This document shows, piece by piece, positions 38,561 through 51,209 of a stretch of 64,000 nt of DNA. Within the stretch, counting starts at the first letter, position 1. Each line of letters starts with the position of its first letter. Under the pieces are notes generated by a model. The model saw only the letters and a program-made list of their open reading frames with translations. It was not told the origin of the DNA and did not search any database. The stretch covers positions 14,384,428 through 14,448,427 of the forward strand of contig NC_059480.1 of assembly GCF_018139145.2 (NCBI RefSeq), given 5' to 3'. This stretch comes from Gymnogyps californianus. Its lineage: Eukaryota > Chordata > Aves > Accipitriformes > Cathartidae. Made by a program: the position numbers and the translations under genes.

Positions 38561-38630
38561 GAGGGTATGTCTACATCAGCATTTTATTTTGAATCCGGAA
38601 TTCACTTTGCTTCCTCGTCACCCCCGTTCA
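38561..38630. repeat. Possible hAT-like MITE terminus
   Basis: GAGGGTATGTCTACATCAGC is followed by TTTATTTTGAATCCGGAATT. The GGGTATGTCTACA start and the following TTTCGAAAT-like stretch resemble the end of a non-autonomous DNA transposon abundant in turtles and crocodilians. A second GCTATGTCTACATCATTA lies at 38083-38100. The opposite terminus was not found with confidence. Confidence 0.35.
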
Positions 38631-41600
38631 CCACATTTTCCCTCACATTGCAGGGCATTCTCAGGTTGCACAAACTGGATTCCTCTTGGATGAACCTAGA
38701 CTAGAAGATGCACTGGGAATGCGTCTACTGTGCATCAGCTGCTAATGAACATTCAGTCCATGGGTCCAGAAGAAAGCTAGTCGAAGTGAAAGCCTCAGTA
38801 CTCATGTGATGAATGTTGGGTCATCAGCTCCAACTGTATCACTCTACAGATCAGATTCTACTTTTAGAGGTCACCAGAACACTCAGCCATTCATATTTGG
38901 TTGCCTATTACATTCACTCTATTTATATTCCTCTATACCAGGACTTCTGTAAACATGTTGATGTTTCCTCTAAATACGAGGACTGATCAGAGGGTCATCT
39001 TCTATACAAGGACAAGCCTAAACATTCAGTAACATATGTATTATTTCTTTCATACCCCAATTTCAAACTCCGCTGCAAAGACATAACTAAATGCTGATGG
39101 AAAAGTTCACGAGTGCTACATTAGTTTCTGCTAAACTGAACATAGCTTCACCCTAAACTTACCTTTATCTGCTGGGTTTTGTTACTAAATGTTTAGCACC
39201 AACTGTTAGTAGAAGTACCATTGCAGCCTTTCTACTAGTACTGTAAATATTTGGTTGATGATTTCCCTTAAATCAGCAGTTCTCACATACTAGGATACCT
39301 ATGAGGAAATCAATATATCTGAATCAGAACGTCCTTGTCACTCACTACTCCCAATCTCTATGGCAATTTGCAAAGCCCAGTTTGTCCTTTTGCTCAGTTT
39401 CACCAATCCAAGATGAAGATCTTAAAATCTCCCAAGAGGCCTCTAATTAATGGCTGACATGAATACACAAACACTCTCACTCAGGCTGACACTGGAAGTT
39501 AACAAATATATCTGCAATCCCTCAGAATTTATTGACAGTCTTTTCTTAAACTACAGCTTGCAGAGATGTTGCTTATTTGCCCTCTAAACAACTTGGTTCA
39601 AAAGTGGCCAGAATGCCACCGCCTTCTTCAAACGTTGACATAACTTCATGAAGGAAAACGATTACATTTTAGTTCACCTTTTTCTGTTCTACTTGGTAAA
39701 GAAACACGTCAAGTACACCCACAGTAAGGATACGTACTCTCCAGTATGTTTAGATCTCAAGCTTCAGCTCTTGAAGCACTTTCTTAGGAAAACCCTCCTT
39801 TCTGTGAAATTCATCCCTTTTCTAAGGATATATCATCACAGATATGGAAAGACAGCCCAACGCCTCATACAAAAATGGAAAGATGAATTTGTATATTTCC
39901 CACTGCATCATAGATGTTAATTCACTGTGTGTACAGCCACTCTGCCGCACCATTACACATGCACATGATGACTTCCTTGACATCTGCATTAGTTGCGTTA
40001 ACAGAGATGTCAGAGAAACGTACTCTTTTAGAGGGCTATTGACAGGATCAGAATGCCATTGCTCTTTCTAATACCACTTCCTCCTTCCCACGGTTCAGCG
40101 AGGCTGTTTCTGTTTATAATAAAAATATAATCTGTTTAGAGGAGATCTCTAATCCCCCTTTCTTTACGGAGGCTTACATCAGTAAGCAGGGTAATGAACA
40201 TTTTAATAGGCTACTGGAAGTTTGCTGGTGGTGTTTGGAGTATGCTACGTATTTACAGGGATCCCACTCACAAACACAATGGGAGCATCACTGCAAATGA
40301 CAACCTTCTCTCTCTGGTAGGCTCACCCCAGAACCGCTCTGTGGACAGAAAGGGACCAAGCCACATAATAGTCATGTCACTGCTTTCACAATTTAGCAGG
40401 CACAAAATACAAAAGTGGCTGTATAAAGCAGCAGCAAGATCCCACAGAAGAAATCTTTATCAGCTATTCAGCATGACCTGGAGAAGTGAAGCAGTATTCA
40501 GTAAAGTAAGAATATCTAAAGCAGTGTGGGATCTGCCATGAAACGTAAGCAAAATACTGTTACATTAAGATATCAGCTAAGCTGAGCAGGTAAGGTAAAG
40601 AAAGGCTCCAAAATACTGAATATCTCAGATGCATCCTGTGCCTCCCATTCAGTGTGATATGTAACACGGCACTTTTCCATAGGCTTCATGGGTACCACAT
40701 AGGCCTGGGCTTGTTCAGCTCAGCAGTGGGAAAGGAATTTCACAGAAAAGAATGTTTCATTTCACAGAAAGTGCATGTTGGGAAAAGATTATTTGCACGT
40801 TTGCCTGAAAGCTGAGAAAAAGTATGGGTGTTCTTTTAAAACAAAAAAAGTGAAAAACATATAATTACTTCATAGCAGTTAGTATAAGTAACAATACTGA
40901 ACAAACTGCAGTGATTACAAAACCCTCTATAAATATGGGTAGCACTATTCTTGACGATAATTAGTGTACAGCATCTTCTCAATAGTGTCATGATTAATAT
41001 TTATTCTGATGTAATTTTTGTTCTGGGAGATGGGAGGGGACAAAAGGGAAGGGAGATAACATTCTAAGAGAGCTGAGTACATTTGAGAAGCAGAACCAAA
41101 AGCACAGAAAAATCTGCTTTATTTTTCTGCTTACTGTCATTCCCCCTCCCCTCAAAAAGGCAATGCAAATGGTGCTTTACTGGTTTTAAAAGTAAAGCCA
41201 GAAATTATGTGGAGTTGGGACTGCTGAATTATTCATGAGTTCTGATTGAATAGGATCATTATCTCTGGCCTTACAAGCTAATAAATACTGTCTAATGCCT
41301 GGGTACTGTTTTGATCTAATAGTGTCAGAGAAAAAAATAAAAAGAAAAAAAAAGTCTTCTTTTTTGCAAGCTAGAGCCTAAATTAGGGAGGAGCTCCCTG
41401 AGGAGTTCATTGCAGGAAAACCATGGGGTTTTTTTCCCTTCCATTGACTATAAGGTTCACTTTGCAGTTCTCAGTCTCATTTGCTGCAAAGGCATTTTAA
41501 CTTGGGCATGAGATTAAGATGTTGCTCAGTGGTATCTATACAATGACTTATCATTTCTTATTCCTTTCTTATTTTCAATAGTCTTATCCTTTTTTTTCCC

Positions 41601-41911
41601 CCTGCTTTCTAATCTCTTGCACCTCGCAGTAGAAAATACCCAAACCCAGAGTACTTTCAGAGGCAGACAGAGCACAGGAAATGATTATGCTATCTAATCA
41701 TCTGCCTGTCAGCAGTCAAATAATCTTAAATTGCATTGTTCTGTGATTTATTTCAGGATTGATTGTGGTGAGTCTATACTTACTTGATTTAATATCACTA
41801 TAAACTAAACATGTTGTATGGAACCTGAATTAAGGTTCTGCTCAGAGAGCTATCAAAGGAGGGGAATTTGTTAGAGTTGCAATGCCAAACAACGTTTGTT
41901 GATAACATTTG

Positions 41912-41930
41912 AAACAACAACAACAACAAA
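41912..41930 (+). repeat. (AAC)6 microsatellite
   Basis: AAACAACAACAACAACAAAA, about six AAC units. Confidence 0.75.
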
Positions 41931-43654
41931 ATGGTTCAAAACCCCCATATATTAAAATTAAAGCCAAGATATTTCATTGGATAGTTTTTCATATGCTTTC
42001 TTGAGGATTACTTTCAGAACAGGACTTGTTTCAATAAGAGGAAATAATTAGGATATTATTACAAGTTAAAAAAACCCTCGTAATTAGATAGGGATTAGTA
42101 ACTTCGTTTTCATATGATTAACACAATAAAACCCATTTTTCCCCAAAGTAATCGGAGGCCTATTAAGCAACATGAGATCATATATCAAGGGGCCTTTTAG
42201 TAATTCAGCAGTTTGTAACATTTACACCGACTGAAAGTCTTCCACAAAACAGCTGGCTTCATTCTATCAAGAAAACACACAGGTTTGGGTGCATTTATTT
42301 CAAGGTCTGACACAGTCCTTGAAATCATACCATTTAATTAAGGATTTTTTTAACACAAGTTAGAAGTGTGTGAACAGCTAGGGGAAAAGTGTAAACAGTT
42401 TCTCAAATAGTGTATCAGTAATGGAGCTCTCTGCTCTTCTCAGTTTAGCATGGGAGGACCCACCTGGTACATCTGGATTTTAAGGAGTAAGTATCTCCTA
42501 ATAATTGGCACACTTCAAGCTTACAAATGCCTACTTTTATGGTATTTTGTTAGTAAAATCATGTTAAATGCTTAGCTCCATTATGATAACTAGGTTAAAT
42601 ATGAAGCGAATTATTGACACATTTGCTCTTTGTACACACAGCTCATAAACAATAAGTAATAAAGAACAGATGCGACATAAATTTAGCTTTGTGAGTCTAT
42701 TCAGTGGAATAATTCTCCACACGTTACCTTTTTAGTCTCCCTTTTTAGTGCTTTTAACTGCAGTGAAAATACAAAATTGTTCCTTTTGTTGTTATTAAGT
42801 AGGGACGTGATCACCCATTCTGGCTTTTCTGCATTTTCTGCATATGATGCCAGTCATTGCAGCCAATGAGACCTTCAGACAGTAGCCATTATCTGTCACA
42901 CTCCTGGACCAAAATAACAAATAATATGCCTGGAGGTGCTGCGTTTTGTGACTGCTAGTTTCCCCGCATGGCATATGCCTAGATAGACTCAGATGAGAGG
43001 TGATTGCACAAAACTGTGATTGTGAGATGACTTAGCAGAACCCGTGATGATGTCCTAATGGCCTCCTGCAGAGGGGAACAGGGGTAATTGTTTGTCAGGG
43101 GAAGGAACACATCTGCAAGGAGGCATCCTCTGCAAACCAAGCAGCCATGTGGAAAAAGGAAGGGGAGAATCACAGTGCAGCAAGGCTGCATTCAAGCCTA
43201 ATAAAATGAATGACAAAAAGAGATGAAAAATGCAACAAGATATTAAATGACCAGGTTAAAAAGCCTGTTACTGGTGGGCTCTGGATTAAAAAGAAAACAA
43301 GTTGTCTCCAGGCAGTATGGTTCTTTTAAAATGATCAGGTGAAATTCTGTGACTCCCAGCAAGGACAGTTAAAGCAACAAACCCAGGAAATGTAAATGCA
43401 TTCCCCACAGCAAAAATGGGCACAGAGCAACCAGTCTTCCTGTATGTTCTCACTTGTAACATGGTGGCTTGATAGTCACCAACCCTTTGCTGCAAAATTT
43501 TCTTCTTCCAGCTTTTTAATCTTCCATTTAAAATATTTACTTTCCATGTGATCACTGCATAGAAAACTGACATCATCCCAACCTCCTTTCTAGAGCAAAG
43601 CTATTGGAATTGAGAAATGAAAAACCATCAATGTCAAGCCAGGCAATTAGGGCA

Positions 43655-43716
43655 TCAGTCACATCAGTGGGAACTTGCCTTTAATGTCAACTGGGGCAGA
43701 AACAGGCCCTTAGAGT
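43655..43716. repeat. Relic of the TTGACTTCARTGG repeat family
   Basis: ATCAGTGGGAACTTGCCTTT, AATGTCAACTGGGGCAG and AACAGGCCCTTAG follow the pattern of the palindromic repeat at 37330 (AATGGGA - TTGCCATTGACTTCAATGGG - CAGG-GGCCC) but with many substitutions. Only one end is recognisable. Confidence 0.4.
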
Positions 43717-45236
43717 ATATTAAGGACTATTTTATACTCTTTCAGTATCTTCTATTTGATCAGAAATAAACTGGAGCAAACAAGCTAATTAATCGCATAC
43801 AGAACAAATTCCCCAGTCTTTTCAGCCTACATCTTAATTATTTATTTTCTAACTACAGAATAACAAACATACTAATCTCAACATAAGTAATATTTACTAG
43901 AAATAAATCAACTGATTATAGCTTCACTGACCTATAGGCTATAGGAAAGAGCCAAAATTCTTTAAGTTTCATAAAACCATCTGTACTCATTATTCCATTC
44001 ATTACACCTACTAATGGGCATCTGGAAAAGAGCCACACAAAACAAGAGTTAGGAGAGGTAATCCTTGGAGTTCCTACACTCATTTAGCTATGCTAACGTA
44101 GAAAAGCTGTGCTTTTTTTTTTTTTAAATGATGCCTTCTAAACTCTCTATAAAATAAGCAGAGCATTGAAAAATACCTTCTAATCAGATCTACCTGCAAT
44201 CGAAAAAGCATCTACCTCAAGTAATTAAATGAAATTTGCAAACAGAATTGGACAAATAATAGCTCTTTTTGCTTTGATGGGTAACTTGGGCCAAATAGAA
44301 CTATAAAAATATTTCAAGAAACAAACATTACAGAAATCAAAATAGCAATTACTCTGCACCAACCTAGAGTGAATTGCTTCATTTTATTTTCAAATAACTT
44401 ATTTTAAAACTTTTTTCCCCAAATGGAGGTTGACTTTTAAACAGGAAATGAGTCTCTGAAAAGTTAGTTTCATTAAAAAATGTTCAAATGAAACATTTTG
44501 GCATGTTCTAAAAAAATCAGTATTCTCATCTTTTTCTTACTTTTTTTTTCCTGCCAAAATTATCCACTGCAATTAATCTAAATAGTCAAATGCTTGTAAT
44601 GTCTTAAAAAATGCTACTTTGGGGGAGCTTATTTCCCTAGAACAAATGTTATTCGGTCCTATTCACAAACTTTTGGGATAAAGTTTTGAGTTTAAGAATC
44701 TCTCTTCAAAAATATGCCAAAAATACGCTAAAAGCAAAGTACAAACTCTAAGACTTACATGGGGCATGCTGCTCTGCAAATGAATAGAGTTTTGAGCACA
44801 GTGCCATGCAATAAAGTCAACATTACAGGTAGTTGCATGGCACATGGGCATATATTTTTCTACAGAAAATATCAGGCAAGAATATGGGAGCATCAGTTAA
44901 GCAACCAGTGAAAGTACCGACCTGTTTGACCGTCAGCTAAAAAGAAGATAACCCTGTAAAGGCCCTTCCACTCACACTGGAGTGTTCCTTCTTGAAGGGA
45001 AAAAAGGATGCCGGTTGTTTTAGTAACTACAGTTACTCAAGAGTCTTGTTAGAGAAAAATAGACAGGTCATTAACATGGTGGCAACACAAGGGCGCGTCA
45101 CAAATTTATCTCAAAACTGTTTTAATGGGAAATTGGGCTTTCAACTAAACCAAGTGGTCTTCGGTTAAGTATTTATTTACCAGGAAAAAATAGAAACTGA
45201 ATTGGAAAAACCCTAGAATATTTTTTCCTGAAAAAT

Positions 45237-45251
45237 GGGGGGGGGGGGGGG
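45237..45251 (+). repeat. Poly-G run (15)
   Basis: Fifteen consecutive G. The minus-strand frame over it reads as a poly-proline stretch and is an artefact of the run. Confidence 0.9.
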
Positions 45252-45787
45252 TTCCTGCCTTTGACATTCACAAAGGTGAGTTTCCTATAGGTAAACTGGT
45301 CATGGGCAACAAAGAAGTATGTACTGCTGAAGAAAGAGGGGTTTGTTTTCTTGGTGATCTGCCCACATTTCCCACTACCTGACCAGAACTCCTGAGGTGT
45401 ACCTTCAGTCTCAAAGCAGACCATGCAGCAGCAGTAGCATAATTGAGAATAAAGATGGGTTGCCTGAACAAACAGAACCCAAGTCTGACGAATAACTTCC
45501 TAAAAAAAGGACAGATCTACATACTACTCGATGTAAAAAACATGAAAGTACAGACAAAGTGGTGGGAGGAAAGACACAAGCTGGTTTTTAGGTTTTACTT
45601 GTTGGTTCTGTGCTCTTGTCAACAAACAAGTCTGTGTAGCCTTGTGGTGCCTGGGGAGTGTATTTTAAAGCTCAAATTCAGAGCACTTATCCTTCTGCTA
45701 AATTCAGAGTCCTAGAAATCTGTAAACTTTCTATCCTACATATAATATGCTACAAATTTTTACACGTATAATATTTTCATATTTTAA

Positions 45788-45846
45788 ACAGTTGGACGAG
45801 ATGATCATTGTAGGTCCCTTCCAGCTGAAATATTCTATTCTATTCC
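45788..45846 (+). mobile_element. CR1 LINE 3' tail fragment
   Basis: The sequence AGTTGGACGAGATGATCATT, then TAGGTCCCTTCCAGCTGAAA, then TATTCTATTCTATTCC is the extreme 3' end of a CR1 element including its short tandem ATTCT tail. Only about 60 bases are recognisable, so this is a very short 5'-truncated insertion or the surviving end of an older one. It lies 2.1 kb upstream of the longer CR1 fragment in the same orientation. The different tail (ATTCT rather than ATGATTCT) points to another subfamily and an independent insertion. Confidence 0.85.
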
Positions 45847-47974
45847 AAACTCTTTGAGACAGCAGAATTCTTTTCTAGTTCTATTATATTGTGTGCATAA
45901 TTAAAGCTTACATTTTTTATGAGATTGGAAAATTATATGAAAACTTTTTAAAAATACTAAAGTGACAGAAAATATAAAAATCACCATTTCTCTCCTAAAG
46001 TTTTTACCATGGATCTTACGAATATGATTTAAAACCGTTTTATTACACTACTTAAAGGTTTTTATGGTTTTTTAATTATTAAAACTGTAGTTCTGAGCGA
46101 GTTTCCTTCTGTTGAAACACTGAAGAGAATTTGCATCTAATTGCCAGGATACCAGCATGTGCTTTAAAATTGAAGAACATTTAAATATTTTAAATAGTGC
46201 TTCTATCCTATTAGTTTTGAAAATTATAAAGGTCAACCAAAAAAGCAAACTGGCAGCAAAGCAGTGCTTTAGGAGTGGTTCTCAGGCAGCACTTATTGTC
46301 TTTCTTTCACCATACAGAAGACATCGAAATACTCCTAAAGCTACCCTCATCCTGGAGGCAGAACTCAGAGTATGCATTTGTGTCTTCACACCCGCTGGCT
46401 TTTAGTGAGCTTTTCTACTCAAAAAAACATGAGAAACAATTGTTCGAGTCTCCTCCACCTTCTTCATAACAGCTTTTTCAACTATTTTAAACACTTTCTA
46501 CTAACTCATTGAAATTTGGATGGAATAAAATAAAATATGCCACAGACTAATAACAAGGAAAGGTTTCTTCTACTTGGTTGTGTCTATTGCACCACGCTGA
46601 TCTGTTAAATATCACTTATATGAGAAGGAGGCTAATGAAATAGAAAGAAGCAAAATTTGACCTGCAAAATCTGTGAGATTTTTTGTGAGAGACAGAAAAA
46701 AACCCTTGTTTTGACATCAAATAGTATAAAACCTCAATAACATGTGGCTTTTTAAATCTTGAAATTGTACAGGATTGTTGCATGTAGACTCAGATTAGAC
46801 AGACAAAGTGCAGTAGAAGCAAAGTCAGAAAAATTTCTAAGAAGACGATAGAATTTCAAAGATTTTGCAATGATATTAAGGGCATAAAAAGAGCATTTAA
46901 TCTAGAATTAAGTGAATGAATCTTACAAGAGTCGGGAAACTTTCTGAAAGGGACAGAATGTCTCAATGTCTTTGCAACTGAACACTAAATATTTTATATT
47001 TAATAAAGAAGGGAAAATGCTTTTGAAAATAATGGATTAAATTGTTAGATAATTAAATATTGTGAATTCTTATGGATGATAAAACCAGACTGAGTGGATG
47101 TCATGATTTCTTTTCTGTATAAAGTAGTAAAAGCAGTAAGATGTAGTTAGTCCTGGAACACAAAATGGTACAACTGGCTTACAGTATCTTGAAAAGAACA
47201 AGACATTTTAAAAAGTGAAGGGAAAGAAAAAGACATTATAAAATGTGGTGGAGGTAGCAGCGAGTCTGTATGACCATTCATGAAGAAGCCTCACCCTACA
47301 GAGAAGAAATAGGAAGACTTTTCATAGGAATTTGGGCCCTAGGACATTAATGCAAGTTTTGTTCTTATGACAAGATAAGGCAGGATTTCACTGCTACCTC
47401 AAAACTGAATTTTTGAACATAGGAAATCAAAGCAAGAATAATTCGAAAAAGAAATGCTGTGCTAAATGAAGTCTATTTTCTCTCCTACATGCTTTACTTC
47501 AGTGGGTGTATTAATACTAAGCATGTGAGTAATCATTTGTTGAATTGTGTCCAAATTGTTTGCTTGCCTGAACCAAGTCAGATGAAGTAGATGTGGACAG
47601 CTCAAACTCAAGAACAGCTATCTCATTTTCTTTCCTTAATTTCAGACATCACACCTTGTTCAGTTTACACCCCTGGCAGTCTACTAAATCATTCTTCTTC
47701 AGCACAAAAATAGCACAAACAGCCTACATTCCACTTTACACAGAAGTGAGAACAGAAAGTATTCAGTTTAGCAGGCACTCCAAATGAAGTATTTCCCCTC
47801 CTACCAGGCCTTACGTCTCTGTTCCAGCTGTATTTTTCTACCTTATTGTATAGTTCTCTGGTAGAACCTTGTTGCCTTGCTAGAAAAACGTACAATGAAA
47901 TTAGCACGCTGGCCAACAGTGAATCACAGCTGGTAGTGATGATAGGCAGCTCTAAAGATGTCTCTATTACTTGT
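45847..47974. other. No gene seen between the two CR1 fragments
   Basis: AT-rich, with frames of up to 97 codons and no family signature. Confidence 0.6.
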
Positions 47975-48248
47975 CCATGCAAGAGCTAGGACAAGAGGAA
48001 ATGGCCTCAAGCTGTGCCAGGGGAGGTTTAGATTGGATATTAGGAAAAATTTCTTCACCGAAAGGGTTATCAAGCCCTGGAACAAGCCGTCCAGTGAAGT
48101 GGTTGAGTCACCATCCGTGGAGGCATTTAAAAGACATGTAGACGTGGCTCTTAGGGACATCGTTTAGTGGTGGACTTCGTAGTGTTAGGTTAATGGTTGG
48201 ACTCGATGATGTTAAGGGTCTCTTCCAACCTAAATGATTCTAAGATAA
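47975..48248 (+). mobile_element. CR1 LINE, 5'-truncated 3' end
   Basis: This is the 3' end of a chicken-repeat-1 (CR1) non-LTR retrotransposon. The block from AGAGCTAGGACAAGAGGAAA through the segment translating as GLKLCQGRFRLDIRKNFFT, then VVESPSVEAFKRHVDVALRD, is the familiar CR1 3'-terminal sequence. It is followed by the usual GGTTGGACTCGATGAT and CTTCCAACCTAAATGATTCT ending. The 3' tail is a remnant of the ATTCTATG-type octamer repeats (ATGATTCTAAGATAA). The 5' end is lost, as is usual for CR1, so no reverse transcriptase remains. The reading frame over this stretch stays open for 69 codons (47958-48167), suggesting a relatively young or slowly decayed copy. The antisense frame at 47924-48160 is a shadow of it. 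Confidence 0.93.
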
Positions 48249-48309
48249 GTCATTGGTTTATGCTATTTTATACACATAGGTATATTGTAATGTGTTTCAC
48301 TAATCTGTG

Positions 48310-48333
48310 CACATATATATATATGCATATATC
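48310..48333 (+). repeat. AT-rich dinucleotide tract
   Basis: CACATATATATATATGCATA followed by TATC, shortly after the CR1 fragment; an AT microsatellite with one GC interruption. Confidence 0.75.
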
Positions 48334-49048
48334 TTTCATAAGCTTTCCTAATTTAGCACTGATCTCAAATAGAATTTTTGCACAGTAATGTGTGTTGTAT
48401 CTTGCTGCTAGATTTAAACTTTGTATTGTCATCTTAAAGTGAATGCTAATCAGTAAACATGTATGTGAGCATTTAAGATGGATCATAAGATGACGCTGTT
48501 CAAGAAGGTATCTGCTCCTGACTATAACTGTGTTGCAATGTTGCCACACCAAAATAAGTTCATAAAATGTGAAATTTTTTTCTGTTCTAACAGCTAGTAA
48601 CAAAATATTTGAGAGATTTTTTGTGGAAAACTGGAGTGAAAGATATCAGTATCTGATTACACTAATAGGTCACTCTTCTATGCTAACACTTGCCTATAAA
48701 AGTTTCAATTAGAGCTACTCTTTTTTACTCGGAACCAAGTGGTCAAAAGCCCCAAATAATCCCTGACACCATCAAGAGCTGAAGGGATTGGGAACTTCAC
48801 AGGTGGTTCTCAAACAGGATGTGACAACAGCACTCTGTGGGGATCCATCGCTCTGTGGAGAATTGGCCAGGGCTGGCCATGTTGACCTTCAGGGACCCTT
48901 CAAGCTCATTCCTCTAACAAATCCCTGAGGCCAGCACAAGTCCTCAAGAGAGCATATGATATAGCTGTAGCCCAGGAAACATATTTAGACTGTCCAAGAT
49001 GCAGATGTTGGCTGTGTGCCTGTCTCTGAGCCAACGGATAAGTCACAA

Positions 49049-49612
49049 CTATATAGAATGGAATTCTATATTGAGAAATCTCTGTGCAACATCCAAGCCA
49101 CTCACCTGCAAGTCCCTAGTTTGACCAAGGTAGGGCAGGAATTTGAGGTTTCCAGGCAAACACCCCGAAGTGGGTGCCTCATGATGTGCAGTTTCACCCT
49201 TCATCTGAGGAAGCATCAACAAAACTCGTACGTTCTTGAAAAAAGTCTTTCCATAAATCAGATTTTTCTGGAAAAACAAATCAAGCATTTTCCAGTTCTT
49301 TCCACTGTGACCTAGTCTTACTTTCTCTCTGGCAGATATCCCTGAGAAATGGCATACAAAGCAGAAAAATGTTGATTTGCCATGTTCTACCTCAGTCTGA
49401 TTTAGCATAAGACTGCAGTATTTTTCTGTGTCTTTTATATCCCCAATCACTTGATTACGGAGTTGCATCATTGCTGAACCCTGGCCCATAAAAAATGAGG
49501 GAACACAATGACAGTCAGCCAAAACAACACAAACAGCTGCTTGTCTAGACATATTAGTAGTGTCCTGAAACCCTGGCAGCCTGGTGACATAATCTAAAAA
49601 AATTTGCACCAC
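49049..49612 (-). other. Longest open frame in the window (187 codons), unidentified
   Basis: An ATG-initiated minus-strand frame of 187 codons, the longest here. It has no signal peptide, clear membrane segment or known motif that I can see. Composition is ordinary, with scattered Cys (C-V-V-L-A-D-C-H-C-V-P near the N-terminus). Its C-terminal third contains a splice-bounded 99-base segment (49106-49204: acceptor GATGCTTCCTCAG, donor CAG/GTGAGT). So if any of it is coding, an exon of exactly 33 codons is as likely as the whole frame. It does not overlap any recognised repeat. Confidence 0.2.
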
Positions 49613-50956
49613 TATTCTTGAAATGTTTTATTGTGATTATGTAAATCTACTCATTTATTTTCACTGGAAAACATAAAAATGCAGGCAAAAGAAATCATGA
49701 ATCATTTCCCCCTTAGTTCCTAACTAACAGTATGATTCAAAGGGAGGTATCAGCAAGCTTTTTTCTCTAATGAAAGACTCCTAAGAATAGCATATTCTAT
49801 AACATGAAGGGACAAATTAATAACAGTGTTACAATATAATTATTTTCTTTCTGTTATGTGTGCTTATTTTGCTGTGGCAATTATTTGTTTATAAGCCATT
49901 AAGTTATTTGCAAAGCCTATTTGATGTTCCACCTCTGATTTAATTAGTAGAAGACAGTCCCTTTGCAGTAAACAAAAAAGTTTAACTTTTTTTTAAATTC
50001 CCAGTCAAATTTATCATTTCATTTCTTTGGTTTTTATATCCACTTCTAATTATAAATAGATGGCTTTGTTCAATTAAAACGTGCACATAAACTCTACAAA
50101 ATATGTAACAGATCGCCACCAATGACACAAGGTATCAATTGTCCCCACACAATCACTCTGTACTCAAAGTTCCTAGTTCCTCAAATTCTGAAGAAAAAAA
50201 ATAAATTTAAAAAAGGAAAGCAGATAACGGGCTCTGACTTGCCCTAGCCATAAAAGATGTTGACATCTGTAGTCAAAACAAGGAAGAAGTCCTAGAGTCA
50301 CAGGCCAGAACTTTGGGTGCTTCACTTCCCCTCCCCTTGTTTGTGTGATTTTTCAAAGTTACATCAGGTTGTCAGTGATCCAACCTGCAACTCTTCCTGA
50401 TTTCAACTTGATTGCAGCTTTGAAAAACTGTGCACCTTTGAAAACAGGGCACCTTTGACAACTGAGCCCTACACCAAATATCTCCAAGTTTCAAGAGCAT
50501 TTAATGGCTAGAGATATTCTGACTTCCTTGGCTGCTCAGAAGGGACTTAGAGGTAGACAAGACGAATAACAGGATCAGAATTTGACCCCCTGTTTTTGTC
50601 ACTTTAATATTTGGCATTTCTGTGGCCTAAAAAGACTAGGGAAATCATTTAAGAACTAATGAAGAGCTATTTACCTCCTAAATCTTCTTCCCTTGAGTAA
50701 TGAAATAATTACCCTCCCATAATCATGGAAATATTCAACTTGAATCTTAAATTGAGCTGTTGTGAAAAGTGGTAGTGATGTTACATAGGTGATCACCATG
50801 GTAACGTTTAGAAACTGCACTGTCATCAAGCCAAGAATATAGTTTTGCTTTTCCCATAAGAACGGTATAAGAGACCAGGACTGAACTCTTCCAAGATCCC
50901 ATAATGATAAGTGAAAGCGAACATTTATCTGTCTTACCCACTGGGACAAAGACTTT

Positions 50957-50974
50957 AAAAAAAAAAAAAAAAAA
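50957..50974 (+). repeat. Poly-A run (18)
   Basis: Eighteen A. The overlapping minus-strand frames read as poly-Phe through it and are not regarded as genes. Confidence 0.85.
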
Positions 50975-51209
50975 GAGCAAAAAACCTCAAAAAACTCACA
51001 ACCCAACCACCAGCACACTGTCCATAAACTGAATTACTTTGTAATGTGATATTATTGTTTGTTAGTTTTGTTTTGTTTACTCTCTGTACATTAACTCAAG
51101 GCAGATCCCAAAGGAACAACGTGGTAGGACTACAAGGAGAAATCAAAAGATTTTATTTGCATAACTTGGATAATTAGACATCCTGCAGACTATTAGAGCA
51201 GTTACTTAC

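Larger units (their letters stand above)
38631..45787. other. No gene seen: long AT-rich stretch
   Basis: Frames of 115 codons (40194-40541) and less have no recognisable product. 41.2-42.4 kb is free of recognised repeats and has the homogeneous AT-rich texture often seen in conserved non-coding elements, but that cannot be judged without an alignment. Confidence 0.55.

Noticed and set aside
39158..39185. Perfect minus-strand donor AAAG/GTAAGT
   Set aside because: Exons ending here with the nearest acceptors contain stops in all three frames, so it is treated as a chance donor.
45173..45471. Minus-strand frames with PPPPP stretch
   Set aside because: Created by the 15-G run; no consistent coding signal.
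47924..48160. Minus-strand 78-codon frame
   Set aside because: Antisense to the CR1 3' end.
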